This document shows positions 57,683 through 64,000 of a DNA stretch of 64,000 nt, piece after piece. Source of the DNA: UBA6136 sp044237765 (GTDB lineage: Bacteria; Pseudomonadota; Gammaproteobacteria; Methylococcales; Methylococcaceae); NCBI GenBank assembly GCA_044237765.1, contig JBIIEQ010000006.1, positions 8,390 to 72,389 of the forward strand. Reading direction: 5' to 3'. A model generated the notes under the pieces. That model did not search any database and was not told the DNA's origin. It worked only from the letters and a program-made list of their open reading frames with translations. Made by a program: the position numbers and the translations under genes. Within the stretch, counting starts at the first letter, position 1; every line of letters begins with the position of its first letter.

Positions 57683-58098
57683 AACTTAATTTCGACCACC
57701 TCCAGCGTTGCAGCCAGACATTGGATCGCTCCCTGAAATCGATGGCGAACGCCGAGCCGGGCAGCGTGGACTATGAAGTTTTCCGCAACGCCGTGATTAA
57801 GAGCTTTGAACTTACGCTGGAAACGGCGGGCAAACTGCTGCGTAAAGTCCTCAAGGCCTATGTCGGCTCACCCAAGACCGTAGATGCGCTCGTCTTTAAG
57901 GACGTTCTTCGCCATGCCGCTTTGCATGGATTACTCAGCGCGGAGGAACTGGAACGCTGGCTGCTCTATCGCGATTCCCGCAACGACACCGCCCACAATT
58001 ACGGCGAGCAGTTTGCCGACACCACACTCGCGCTCATCACCGATTTTCAACGCGACGCCCTCGCCCTCTACGAAACCCTGCGGCAAAAACATGGCTAA
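57679..58098 (+). CDS. HEPN toxin / nucleotidyltransferase substrate-binding protein (HepT/HI0074-like)
   Basis: Encodes 139 residues, all helical. The motif RNDTAHNY (R101, H106, Y108) fits the RX4HXY signature of HEPN toxins such as HepT, in which R and H form the RNase site and Y is AMPylated by the partner antitoxin. It overlaps hsdM upstream (ATGA) and the nucleotidyltransferase downstream (8 bp). Family and pairing are clear; activity is inferred. Confidence 0.82.
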   Translation: MKLNFDHLQRCSQTLDRSLKSMANAEPGSVDYEVFRNAVIKSFELTLETAGKLLRKVLKAYVGSPKTVDALVFKDVLRHAALHGLLSAEELERWLLYRDSRNDTAHNYGEQFADTTLALITDFQRDALALYETLRQKHG

Positions 58099-58492
58099 CC
58101 CCACTCTCTCGCTTCGACCCGAGCACGTGCAGGAGTTGCGGCGGCTCATCGCTACCCATCTCCCGCAGGAAGAAGTATGGGCCTACGGCAGCCGCGTCAC
58201 AGGCACGGCGCACGATACCAGCGACCTCGACCTCGTCGTGCGCCATCCGGCAGATGTGCAGGTGAAGCAAAGTTCCGCGTTCTGGGAATTGAAAGACGCC
58301 ATCAGCGAAAGCAACCTCCCCGTGCTCATCGAACTCTTTGACTGGGCCAGACTGCCGCCCGCCTTCCATGACAACATCCTCTCCCAGTACGTCGTTCTCT
58401 ACTCCCCAGAACTGCACGCCCAGTTCGCCGAGTCCGCGAAACTGGAGCAGGCCATCAAAGCAAACCTGAGGGGGCTGGGTTATGGCGGGTGA
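58091..58492 (+). CDS. Minimal nucleotidyltransferase (MntA-like antitoxin) with an hsdM-derived tail
   Basis: Encodes 133 residues. The active site GSRVTGTAHDTSDLDLVV fits GSX10DXD (G33-S34, D45, D47). MntA-type antitoxins AMPylate the HEPN partner. The last 27 residues (ELHAQFAESAKLEQAIKANL then RGLGYGG) are not part of the fold: they match the C-terminus of HsdM just upstream. The gene therefore ends in a second copy of the hsdM 3' end, which also overlaps the hsdS start. Confidence 0.83.
   Translation: MANPTLSLRPEHVQELRRLIATHLPQEEVWAYGSRVTGTAHDTSDLDLVVRHPADVQVKQSSAFWELKDAISESNLPVLIELFDWARLPPAFHDNILSQYVVLYSPELHAQFAESAKLEQAIKANLRGLGYGG
58409..58492 (+). repeat. hsdM 3'-end repeat, copy 2
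   Basis: Partner of 57599-57682. It closes the nucleotidyltransferase gene and includes the ATGGCGGGTGA overlap with hsdS, so it likely represents the original hsdM-hsdS junction into which the toxin-antitoxin pair was placed. Confidence 0.85.
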
Positions 58493-59080
58493 GTGGAAAA
58501 CAGCCCCGCTTGGGGAGCTTTACGATTTTAGCTCCGGGCTGTCGAAGCCGAGGGAAGAATTTGGATTCGGGCATGGCTTCTTGTCCTTCAAGGATGTTTT
58601 CTACAACTACTTCGCCCCCGAAAAACTTGAGCAATTAGTGAACTCCACGGAAAGGGAACAGCAAGCCTGCTCAATACAAGGGGCGATGTTTTCCTCACAA
58701 GGACAAGCGAAACAATGGACGAACTTGGGATGAGCTGTGTTGCGTTGAAGAGCTACGAAATGGCAGCATTCAATGGGTTCACGAAAAGACTCAGGCCCAA
58801 AGGAGCCACGCAGATCGTTCCTGAATACGCTGGCTACTACTTTCGAAGCGCATCCTTTCGACGCGAGGTCACAGCAATGTCATCGCTTTCGACCCGCGCA
58901 AGCTTGAACAATGAGATGCTTGGTCGGCTAAAGATGGTCTCGCCGTTCTTTGCCCGCATCCAAGCAAACTCCCAAGAATCCCGCACTCTCGCCACCCTGC
59001 GCGACACGCTTCTTCCAAAGCTATTGAGCGGGGAGCTAAGCGTGGCTTCGCTAGACACCCAACGGGAAGCCCTCGCATGA
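58482..59080 (+). pseudogene. hsdS: Type I specificity subunit, frameshifted and half-length
   Basis: The frame opens MAGEWKTAPLGELYDFSSGL and stops at 58733. In the next frame the sequence continues as MDELGMSCVALKSYEMAAF to 59080. Adding one base near 58679 rejoins them (IQRGDVFLTRTSETMDELG), restoring one target-recognition domain of ~150 residues. After LKMV it jumps straight to the C-terminal conserved helix (SRTLATLRDTLLPKLLSGEL), so the central repeat and second recognition domain are gone. Even repaired it would be ~200 residues against ~400 usual. It overlaps the next gene by ATGA. Confidence 0.85.
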
Positions 59081-61053
59081 TCAACATCCAATCCATCGCC
59101 GATCTGGAACTGCTGCGTGAATCAGTAGACCTGGAGTGCAAACTCGCCGCTGGTCGCGATGGACAAGGGGCGTTACCGGAGGATTTTTGGCCGACCTACA
59201 GCGCCTTCGCCAATACCGAGGGTGGCATGGTGGTGCTCGGTGTGCGGGAGAAACAAGAGCAGTTCTTGATCGAAGGCATCGCCAAGGTCGCGAAAGTGCG
59301 CAAGGAATTGTTCGACGGCTTGAACAACCGGCAAAAGGTTAGCGCCAACTTGCTGACCGACGCTTCGGTGCGGAAGGTCGCGCTGGAGGGCCGCACGCTG
59401 CTGGTGATCGAAATCCCGCGCGCCACGCGCAAGCAGCGGCCTGTGCATCTGACGACCAACCCGTTTGCCGGCCACACCTACCGTCGGCTCAACGATGGCG
59501 ACCGGCCGCTGCCCGACGACGAGGTGCGCCGCATGATCGCCGAGCAAGTCGAGGATAGCCGCGACGACCGCATTCTGCGCGGCTATGACTTCGACGACCT
59601 ATGCATGGAGACGTTTCGCGCTTATCGGCAGGTTTTCGCCAACCGCGATCCGGCGCATCCATGGAATACGCTGGAGGACTTGGCGTTTCTCCGACAACTG
59701 GGCGGCTGGCGAAAAGACCGCGAGACGGCCGAAAGCGGACTCACACTCGCCGGGCTCTTGATGTTCGGTTGGATGGCAACGATTCAGGAAGAACTGCCGA
59801 ACTACATGCTGGATTACCAGGAGCGCCCGGAGGCCAAGATCGAACAGCGCTGGGCGGATCGGTTGACGCTCGATGGCAAGTGGTCGGGCAATCTCTACGA
59901 CTTCTACCGCAAGGTTTACCTCAAACTTACGGCTGACCTGAAAGTTCCGTTTGCGCTCGAAAAGGGACAGCGGCAGGAGGAAACTCCAGTGCACATCGCT
60001 CTGCGCGAAGCGCTGGCCAATGTTCTGGTCCATGCGGACTATGCCGACCGGGCGTCGGTGCTGGTAGTGAAGCGCCCTGACATGTTTGGTTTTCGCAATC
60101 CGGGCTTGATGCGCATCACGCCCGAAGTGGCGATTCGCGGAGGCGAGCACGACTGTCGCAACCGGACTCTACACAAGATGTTCCGGCTGGTCGGCGTCGG
60201 AGAACAGGCGGGCTCGGGTATCCCGAAAATTTACGGTGGCTGGGCCAGCCAGCACTGGCGTCCGCCCGCGCTCTATGAGCGCATTGAGCCCTATAACCAG
60301 ACGCTGCTTGAACTGCGAATGGTGGATCTGCTGCCCAAGCACTTGCTTACCGCGCTAGGCAAAGCATTTGGTGCAGAATTCGATGCCTTGGGGCAAGCTG
60401 AACGGCTGACCCTGGCTGCAGCCGCTTCCGAAAAAGTCATCACGCACGCCCGCGTGCGGGAGATGACCGGGCTTCACCCTTTCGATGCGACGCGGCTCCT
60501 GCAGAACCTCGTGCGGGATGCATTCCTTGAACTGCACAATCCAGGCCGGGGGGCGGTTTATTGCATTCCGGGAGCGGCAATACCAAAGCCTGAAGAAGTG
60601 TTCGGTGCGGACTCCGAACAAACCACGGGGAACTCCGCACATTTGGCGCCCAGCTCCGCACATTTGGCGCCCAGCTCCGCACATTTGGCGGAATCGACGA
60701 GTGGCATTACGGAAGAACGAGACATTGACGGCTGCCTGCTGAGCGACCAACTCGACGCACCGGTGATCGACTCACTCGACCGCCTCACACCAGAGTTCAG
60801 GGCTGGTTTGGAAAGAACAGCGGCCGATCCGCGTGCCAAAGGAAGAATTTCCCAGGAGGCAATGCGACACGCGATTCTCTCCGTCTGCAAGGGGCACTAT
60901 GTCGCGCTCAGCAGTTTGGCTGAGCTGGTGAATCGCGACACCGACGCGCTACGGCAGCAGCATCTCAAACCCTTGGCCAAAGAAGGAAAGTTGCGTCTAG
61001 CCTTCCCGACCGTACCGACTCACGCCAAACAAGCGTATCGCGCCACAGAATGA
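59077..61053 (+). CDS. AlbA/Schlafen-type ATP-binding protein
   Basis: Encodes 658 residues. The N-terminal AlbA_2 (Schlafen AAA_4) domain has ESVDLECKLA and YSAFANTEGGMVVLGV (about 41-56). A central GHKL-type ATPase segment has LREALANVLVHADY and a later GEQAGSGIPKI. Winged-helix-like domains follow. Near residue 525 is a short tandem repeat. Such proteins often sit in type I RM operons between hsdS and hsdR; the role is regulatory or defensive but not settled. The start overlaps hsdS, and a truncated hsdR start follows after 56 bp. Confidence 0.78.
   Translation: MINIQSIADLELLRESVDLECKLAAGRDGQGALPEDFWPTYSAFANTEGGMVVLGVREKQEQFLIEGIAKVAKVRKELFDGLNNRQKVSANLLTDASVRKVALEGRTLLVIEIPRATRKQRPVHLTTNPFAGHTYRRLNDGDRPLPDDEVRRMIAEQVEDSRDDRILRGYDFDDLCMETFRAYRQVFANRDPAHPWNTLEDLAFLRQLGGWRKDRETAESGLTLAGLLMFGWMATIQEELPNYMLDYQERPEAKIEQRWADRLTLDGKWSGNLYDFYRKVYLKLTADLKVPFALEKGQRQEETPVHIALREALANVLVHADYADRASVLVVKRPDMFGFRNPGLMRITPEVAIRGGEHDCRNRTLHKMFRLVGVGEQAGSGIPKIYGGWASQHWRPPALYERIEPYNQTLLELRMVDLLPKHLLTALGKAFGAEFDALGQAERLTLAAAASEKVITHARVREMTGLHPFDATRLLQNLVRDAFLELHNPGRGAVYCIPGAAIPKPEEVFGADSEQTTGNSAHLAPSSAHLAPSSAHLAESTSGITEERDIDGCLLSDQLDAPVIDSLDRLTPEFRAGLERTAADPRAKGRISQEAMRHAILSVCKGHYVALSSLAELVNRDTDALRQQHLKPLAKEGKLRLAFPTVPTHAKQAYRATE
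60634..60690 (+). repeat. 21-bp tandem repeat, three units (last partial)
   Basis: Units at 60634-60654, 60655-60675 and 60676-60690 share TCCGCACATTTGGCG. They keep the frame, giving SAHLAPS repeated in the linker of the AlbA-type protein. A slippage-prone site that can change linker length without a frameshift. Confidence 0.92.
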
Positions 61054-61109
61054 GCGGCGAAGGAATTGAAACAATGATGTCGTCCTGAAAAGCCGAAGGA
61101 ACCGAAACC

Positions 61110-61340
61110 ATGAGCCTCAACGAATCCTTCGTCGAAGACGCCGCCCTCGAATGGTTCGAGGAGCTGGGCTATGCGGTCGGGCACGGGCCGCAGCTCGTGC
61201 CCGGTGAACCGGCGGCAGAGCGGGAGTCATTTGGGGCGGTGGTGCAATTGAAACAGGCGGGCCGCAAGCGCCAGCGGGCGACCGGCAAAAGAGGCGTGAC
61301 GGAGAAACCCGGGAAATGGACATGGGGTGAGCCGACATGA
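61110..61340 (+). pseudogene. Chimera: hsdR start fused to XRE-gene tail
   Basis: Encodes 76 residues. The first ~44 (MSLNESFVEDAALEWFEELG, AVGHGPQLVPGEPAAERESF) are the N-terminus of a type I restriction subunit, as at 63647. The remainder (QLKQAGRKRQRATGKRGV to WTWGEPT) is the tail of the XRE regulator at 55263. The switch occurs at GG(T/C)GCAATT, present in the XRE gene and in the other hsdR. It overlaps the following hipA remnant by ATGA. Not expected to be functional. Confidence 0.85.
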
Positions 61341-61836
61341 TCGCCAAAGTGCGGCTCTGGGGCCGGACCATTGGCGCGGGGTTGCTCGACGACGAGCGCG
61401 ATGTGGCGGCGTTCCAGTACGACGCGGACTTTGCGCGCAGCGGAATCGAACTGTCAAGGAACTGGAAGACCCCAAGGGCCTCGCACCAGATGACGCTGAA
61501 CGGAAAACGCGATGGCTTCACCCTGCAGGACTTTGAATCATGCGCCAAAGCGGCCGTGATGAAGCGGGGGCGCGCTGCGACGATCATCGAGGAAGTACGG
61601 GCGGCGGTGAAGCGCTGGCCGGAATTTGCCGCCGAAGCGAATCTCGCGGACGAATGGCGCGACGACATCCAAAACACGCACCGTCTGTCCTTCCCGGAAA
61701 AATGAGCCGCACTGCCAAACCTGCCGCATGCCGGACAATCGCCCGCCCTCAGAGCTTGCGCGTCCTCCAGAGGGAACCCCATCGAATTCCTATCGAGAAA
61801 AAGGCAATCAAATGGCGAAAACGCCCCGAAAGAAAT
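61241..61836. repeat. ~600-bp direct repeat, copy 2
   Basis: Partner of 55517-56124. It begins inside the chimeric ORF at GGTGCAATT and ends just after the first codons of the hsdM/hsdS fusion. Differences from copy 1 are few and concentrated near the hsdM start. Confidence 0.92.
61337..61705 (+). pseudogene. Internally deleted HipA-type kinase (copy 2)
   Basis: The product is identical over all 122 residues to the copy at 55613-55981, including the same internal deletion junction (GIELS to RNWKTPR). The deletion therefore predates the duplication, or the copies have been homogenised. It lacks the kinase core. Confidence 0.8.
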
Positions 61837-62003
61837 CCGAGCTTCGCAAAGTGTCAGTGCTTCTGCCCCCACTCTCGATTCGAAAAGCCGCTGCAAAATT
61901 CCTCGCCGCATGGACGGAGCAGATTCACCGCAACGAAGAACAATCGCGCACACTCACCACCCTGCGCGACACGCTGCTGTCGAAGCTGCTGAGCGGGAGT
62001 TGA
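61812..62003 (+). pseudogene. hsdM-start / hsdS-tail fusion remnant
   Basis: Encodes 63 residues. MAKTPRKKSE matches the first codons of hsdM at 56099. After about residue 10 the sequence becomes the end of an HsdS (IRKAAAKFLAAWTEQIHRNE, SRTLTTLRDTLLSKLLSGS). Nearly all of hsdM and hsdS of a second operon is missing between them. Kept in frame but not a working subunit. Confidence 0.82.
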
Positions 62004-62042
62004 GCGTGGCGAAACAAGACAAGAATTAACGATTCAAACCAC

Positions 62043-63650
62043 ATGAGTGAACCGACTACACGTTATGTCCAGATGCCCCCAACGGGGAAATTTCCAGACG
62101 ATCACAAACTGCCGCTTCGTGACCGGGTGCTTGTGGTGATTGGCGCAAATGGATCCGGGAAGACGCGTTTCGGTGCATGGCTCGACGCACAGGATGCGAA
62201 GCTGAATCACCGCGTATCGGCACACCGCTCCCTTGTCTTTCCAGATCGGGTTCAGCCTATGGATTTTCAAGAGGCTGAAATGCTTTTGTTCACCGGGCAA
62301 ACATCCAATAACAATCCCGCTCACCACCGGCAGCACCATAGATGGCAAAACAATCCAGCGATCGCGCTCCTTAACGATTTTGAGCCTTTGATTACTCTCA
62401 TGGTTTCCGAGAGCTTCACCGTGAGCGACGAATATCGAGTAGCCATGCAGGCAGTGAACACACGCCTCGAGCCCCCGAAGACTCGATTAGATTTAGTGAA
62501 ACAGATTTGGGAGGCGGTTTTGCCTGCTCGCGAGTTAATCATCACCGGCAACCGAATCGAGACACGAAACCGGCAAGACAAGAAACCGTATCACGCCAAG
62601 GAAATGAGCGACGGAGAGCGCGGTGTTTTCCATCTCATCGGCGAGGCGTTGAGCGTGCCCAAGGACGGGGTTTTTATCGTTGATGAGCCGGAGCTGCATC
62701 TCCATCGCGCCATTCAAGCTCGCCTGTGGGACGCTATTGAGTCCGCCCGGTCAGACTGCGCGTTCGTTTACATCACCCATGACTTGGGTTTTGCTGCGTC
62801 ACGAAAAGACGCCACGAAAGTTTGGCTGCGGGAATACACCGACGGTAAATGGGATTGGGAAGAGGTTCCCGAATCTGACGCTTTCCCCGAATCAATGCTG
62901 TTGGAAGTGATGGGGAGTCGCCGGCCAATCCTATTTGTCGAAGGCGACCGCAGCAGCTTGGACTATTTCATCTACGGCAAAGTCTTCCCTGAGCACACGG
63001 TTGTTCCGTGCGGCTCGTGCGAGGTTGTGGTCCACTCGGCTCGCAGCTTCACGCAGATGCCGAGCTTGCATCACAACAAATGCGGCGGGCTCGTCGATAA
63101 CGACGGACGTTCGGAGGCGGACATCATGATGCTTAACGGGCTCGGCATAGCCGTGCTGCCTGTTGCTTTGGTCGAGAATCTCTTCCTGCTTGAATCGATA
63201 CTGGTCATTGCCGCTGAAAAGCTGGGGCACAATCCGGCTGAGACCGTCGAGAGTGTTAAGGAACGAGTGTTTGCCACCCTAAATACGAACGTAGTCCGCG
63301 TTATCTCGAATCTGACTCGGATGGAAATCGAGGCTGGCCTGCGAACGTTTGGAAAGGGAGGCGACGGCACCGAAGCTCTAACATCTGCCTACAAGGGCGC
63401 GTGTGCAGCGATAAACCCTGAGGCGATTTATGCGAAGTGGGAAAAGGAAATAGGCCGCGTGCTCAACGAGAAGGATTACCCGGCGGCGTTGCGTTACTAC
63501 AAAACGAAGGGTCTGGCACATGAGGTGGGTAGCGTCTTTGGCGTTAGGTTCCAAGACCAGGTGATGCGTTGGTTGCGAGGTAGAGACTCCGCTTCGCTAG
63601 TGGCAGCTATGCGCGCAGCAATTCCTGAAATTCCAGCAGCAGCTAAATGA
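62043..63650 (+). CDS. ABC-type ATPase fused to TOPRIM/DUF4435-like domain (PARIS-like)
   Basis: Encodes 535 residues. The N-terminal ~290 form an SMC/ABC-like ATPase: Walker A VIGANGSGKT (32-41), signature MSDGERG (188-194), Walker B GVFIVDEPELHLH (209-221) and switch His in YITHDLGF (H246). The C-terminal part opens with ILFVEGDRSSLDYF (E300, D302) and GLVDNDGRSEAD (D352, D354), acidic positions as in TOPRIM/OLD-type nucleases and DUF4435. This layout resembles a fused AriA-AriB of the PARIS defence system, which responds to phage anti-restriction proteins. It is coupled to hsdR by ATGA overlap. The gene looks complete; function is inferred from architecture and context. Confidence 0.7.
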   Translation: MSEPTTRYVQMPPTGKFPDDHKLPLRDRVLVVIGANGSGKTRFGAWLDAQDAKLNHRVSAHRSLVFPDRVQPMDFQEAEMLLFTGQTSNNNPAHHRQHHRWQNNPAIALLNDFEPLITLMVSESFTVSDEYRVAMQAVNTRLEPPKTRLDLVKQIWEAVLPARELIITGNRIETRNRQDKKPYHAKEMSDGERGVFHLIGEALSVPKDGVFIVDEPELHLHRAIQARLWDAIESARSDCAFVYITHDLGFAASRKDATKVWLREYTDGKWDWEEVPESDAFPESMLLEVMGSRRPILFVEGDRSSLDYFIYGKVFPEHTVVPCGSCEVVVHSARSFTQMPSLHHNKCGGLVDNDGRSEADIMMLNGLGIAVLPVALVENLFLLESILVIAAEKLGHNPAETVESVKERVFATLNTNVVRVISNLTRMEIEAGLRTFGKGGDGTEALTSAYKGACAAINPEAIYAKWEKEIGRVLNEKDYPAALRYYKTKGLAHEVGSVFGVRFQDQVMRWLRGRDSASLVAAMRAAIPEIPAAAK

Positions 63651-64000
63651 GCCTGAACGAATCCCACGTCGAAGACGCCGCCCTCGAATGGTTCGAGGAG
63701 CTGGACTATGCGGTCGGGCACGGGCCGCATCTCGCACCCGGTGAACCGGCGGCGGAGCGGGATTCGTTTGGCGAGGTGGCGCAATTTCACTTTGCTCAAA
63801 CCCTCACCCCGCCCTCTCCCATGGGAAGAGGGAGAAGCGCGAAGCCATCCGGCGGCTGAACCCGGCCATTCCCGAGGAGGCGTTGAGAAAAGTGCTGCGG
63901 GTGGGGACGCCTGCGCTGGTGCAGACGAACCGAGCCTTTCACCGGATGCTGCGCGATGGCGTGCCGGTGGAATATCCCCGGCCCGATGGCAGCATCGCGG
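63647..64000 (+). pseudogene. hsdR: Type I restriction subunit, 5' part, interrupted (runs off the window)
   Basis: Starts MSLNESHVEDAALEWFEELD, GPHLAPGEPAAERDSFGEV. An insertion of about 55 bp at 63778-63832 then shifts the frame, which stops at 63859. Beyond it the HsdR frame resumes (REAIRRLNPAIPEEALRKVL, LVQTNRAFHRMLRDGVPVEY) to the window end. HsdR is the ATP-dependent translocase/nuclease subunit. As written it cannot be made from its own start unless translation re-initiates or the insertion is misread. Confidence 0.75.
63778..63832. repeat. Small interspersed repeat inserted in hsdR
   Basis: Contains CCCTCACCCCGCCCTCTCCC then ATGGGAAGAGGGAG, an imperfect inverted repeat like the short CCCTCACCC.../CCCTCTCCC repeats common in proteobacterial genomes. 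Its left edge GGCGCAATT coincides with the recombination junction of the chimeric ORF at 61110-61340. Confidence 0.65.

Noticed and set aside
60634..60690. CRISPR-like array
   Set aside because: The repeats are directly adjacent without spacers and lie in frame inside a gene.

Overview
The window looks like a chromosome segment of a moderately GC-rich gammaproteobacterium or acidithiobacillus-like bacterium. The evidence is conserved gene order: rpsP-rimM-trmD-rplS, recA-recX-alaS-lysC-csrA, hfq-hflX-hflK-hflC-hisZ-purA and hrcA-grpE-dnaK-dnaJ-dapB. In addition, lpxA and lpxB flank a dehydrogenase/aminotransferase pair matching GnnA/GnnB, first characterised in Acidithiobacillus ferrooxidans. 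The species cannot be fixed from the sequence alone.

Layout. (1) 1-10.1 kb: a variable region of secreted proteins on the minus strand. Two full paralogs of an exported protein with a C-terminal bacterial-repeat domain (333-1694, 8166-9650) are accompanied by the 3' stub of a third copy inside a ~410 bp direct repeat and the 5' stub of another copy cut off by a decayed IS200-type element. Between them lie a class-B-like acid phosphatase, a 1078-residue RCC1-repeat exoprotein and a small secreted protein. (2) 10.4-18.9 kb: mixed housekeeping and orphan genes (FUN14-like protein, secreted nuclease, nadB, quinone oxidoreductase, Sel1-repeat protein, ppnP, an orphan P-loop ATPase, a thioredoxin-like protein, a YgjP-type metallopeptidase, a GreA/GreB-like factor). 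(3) 18.9-24.4 kb: lpxA-gnnA-gnnB-lpxB, predicting lipid A built on a 2,3-diamino sugar, then xerD and ogt. (4) 24.5-46.4 kb: core translation, DNA repair, amino-acid, purine, RNA-chaperone and protease genes, all on the minus strand, with one tRNA-Ser(GCU). (5) 46.6-55 kb: plus-strand heat-shock cluster with a CIRCE operator before hrcA and a consensus RpoH promoter before dnaK, then dapB, a pentameric ligand-gated ion channel homologue and mtaB.

(6) 55.2-64 kb: a rearranged defence island derived from type I restriction-modification operons. An intact XRE regulator has its own palindromic operator. It is followed by an internally deleted hipA, an intact hsdM, a HepT/MntA-type toxin-antitoxin pair inserted between hsdM and hsdS, a frameshifted half-length hsdS, and an AlbA/Schlafen-type ATPase. 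Then come a chimeric hsdR-start/XRE-tail ORF, a second identical deleted hipA, an hsdM-start/hsdS-tail fusion, an ABC-type ATPase fused to a TOPRIM/DUF4435-like domain (PARIS-like architecture), and the start of a second hsdR interrupted by a small repeat. The simplest reading is that two related hsd operons, each with a different accessory gene between hsdS and hsdR, collapsed into one another by recombination. The translationally coupled overlaps between genes survived.
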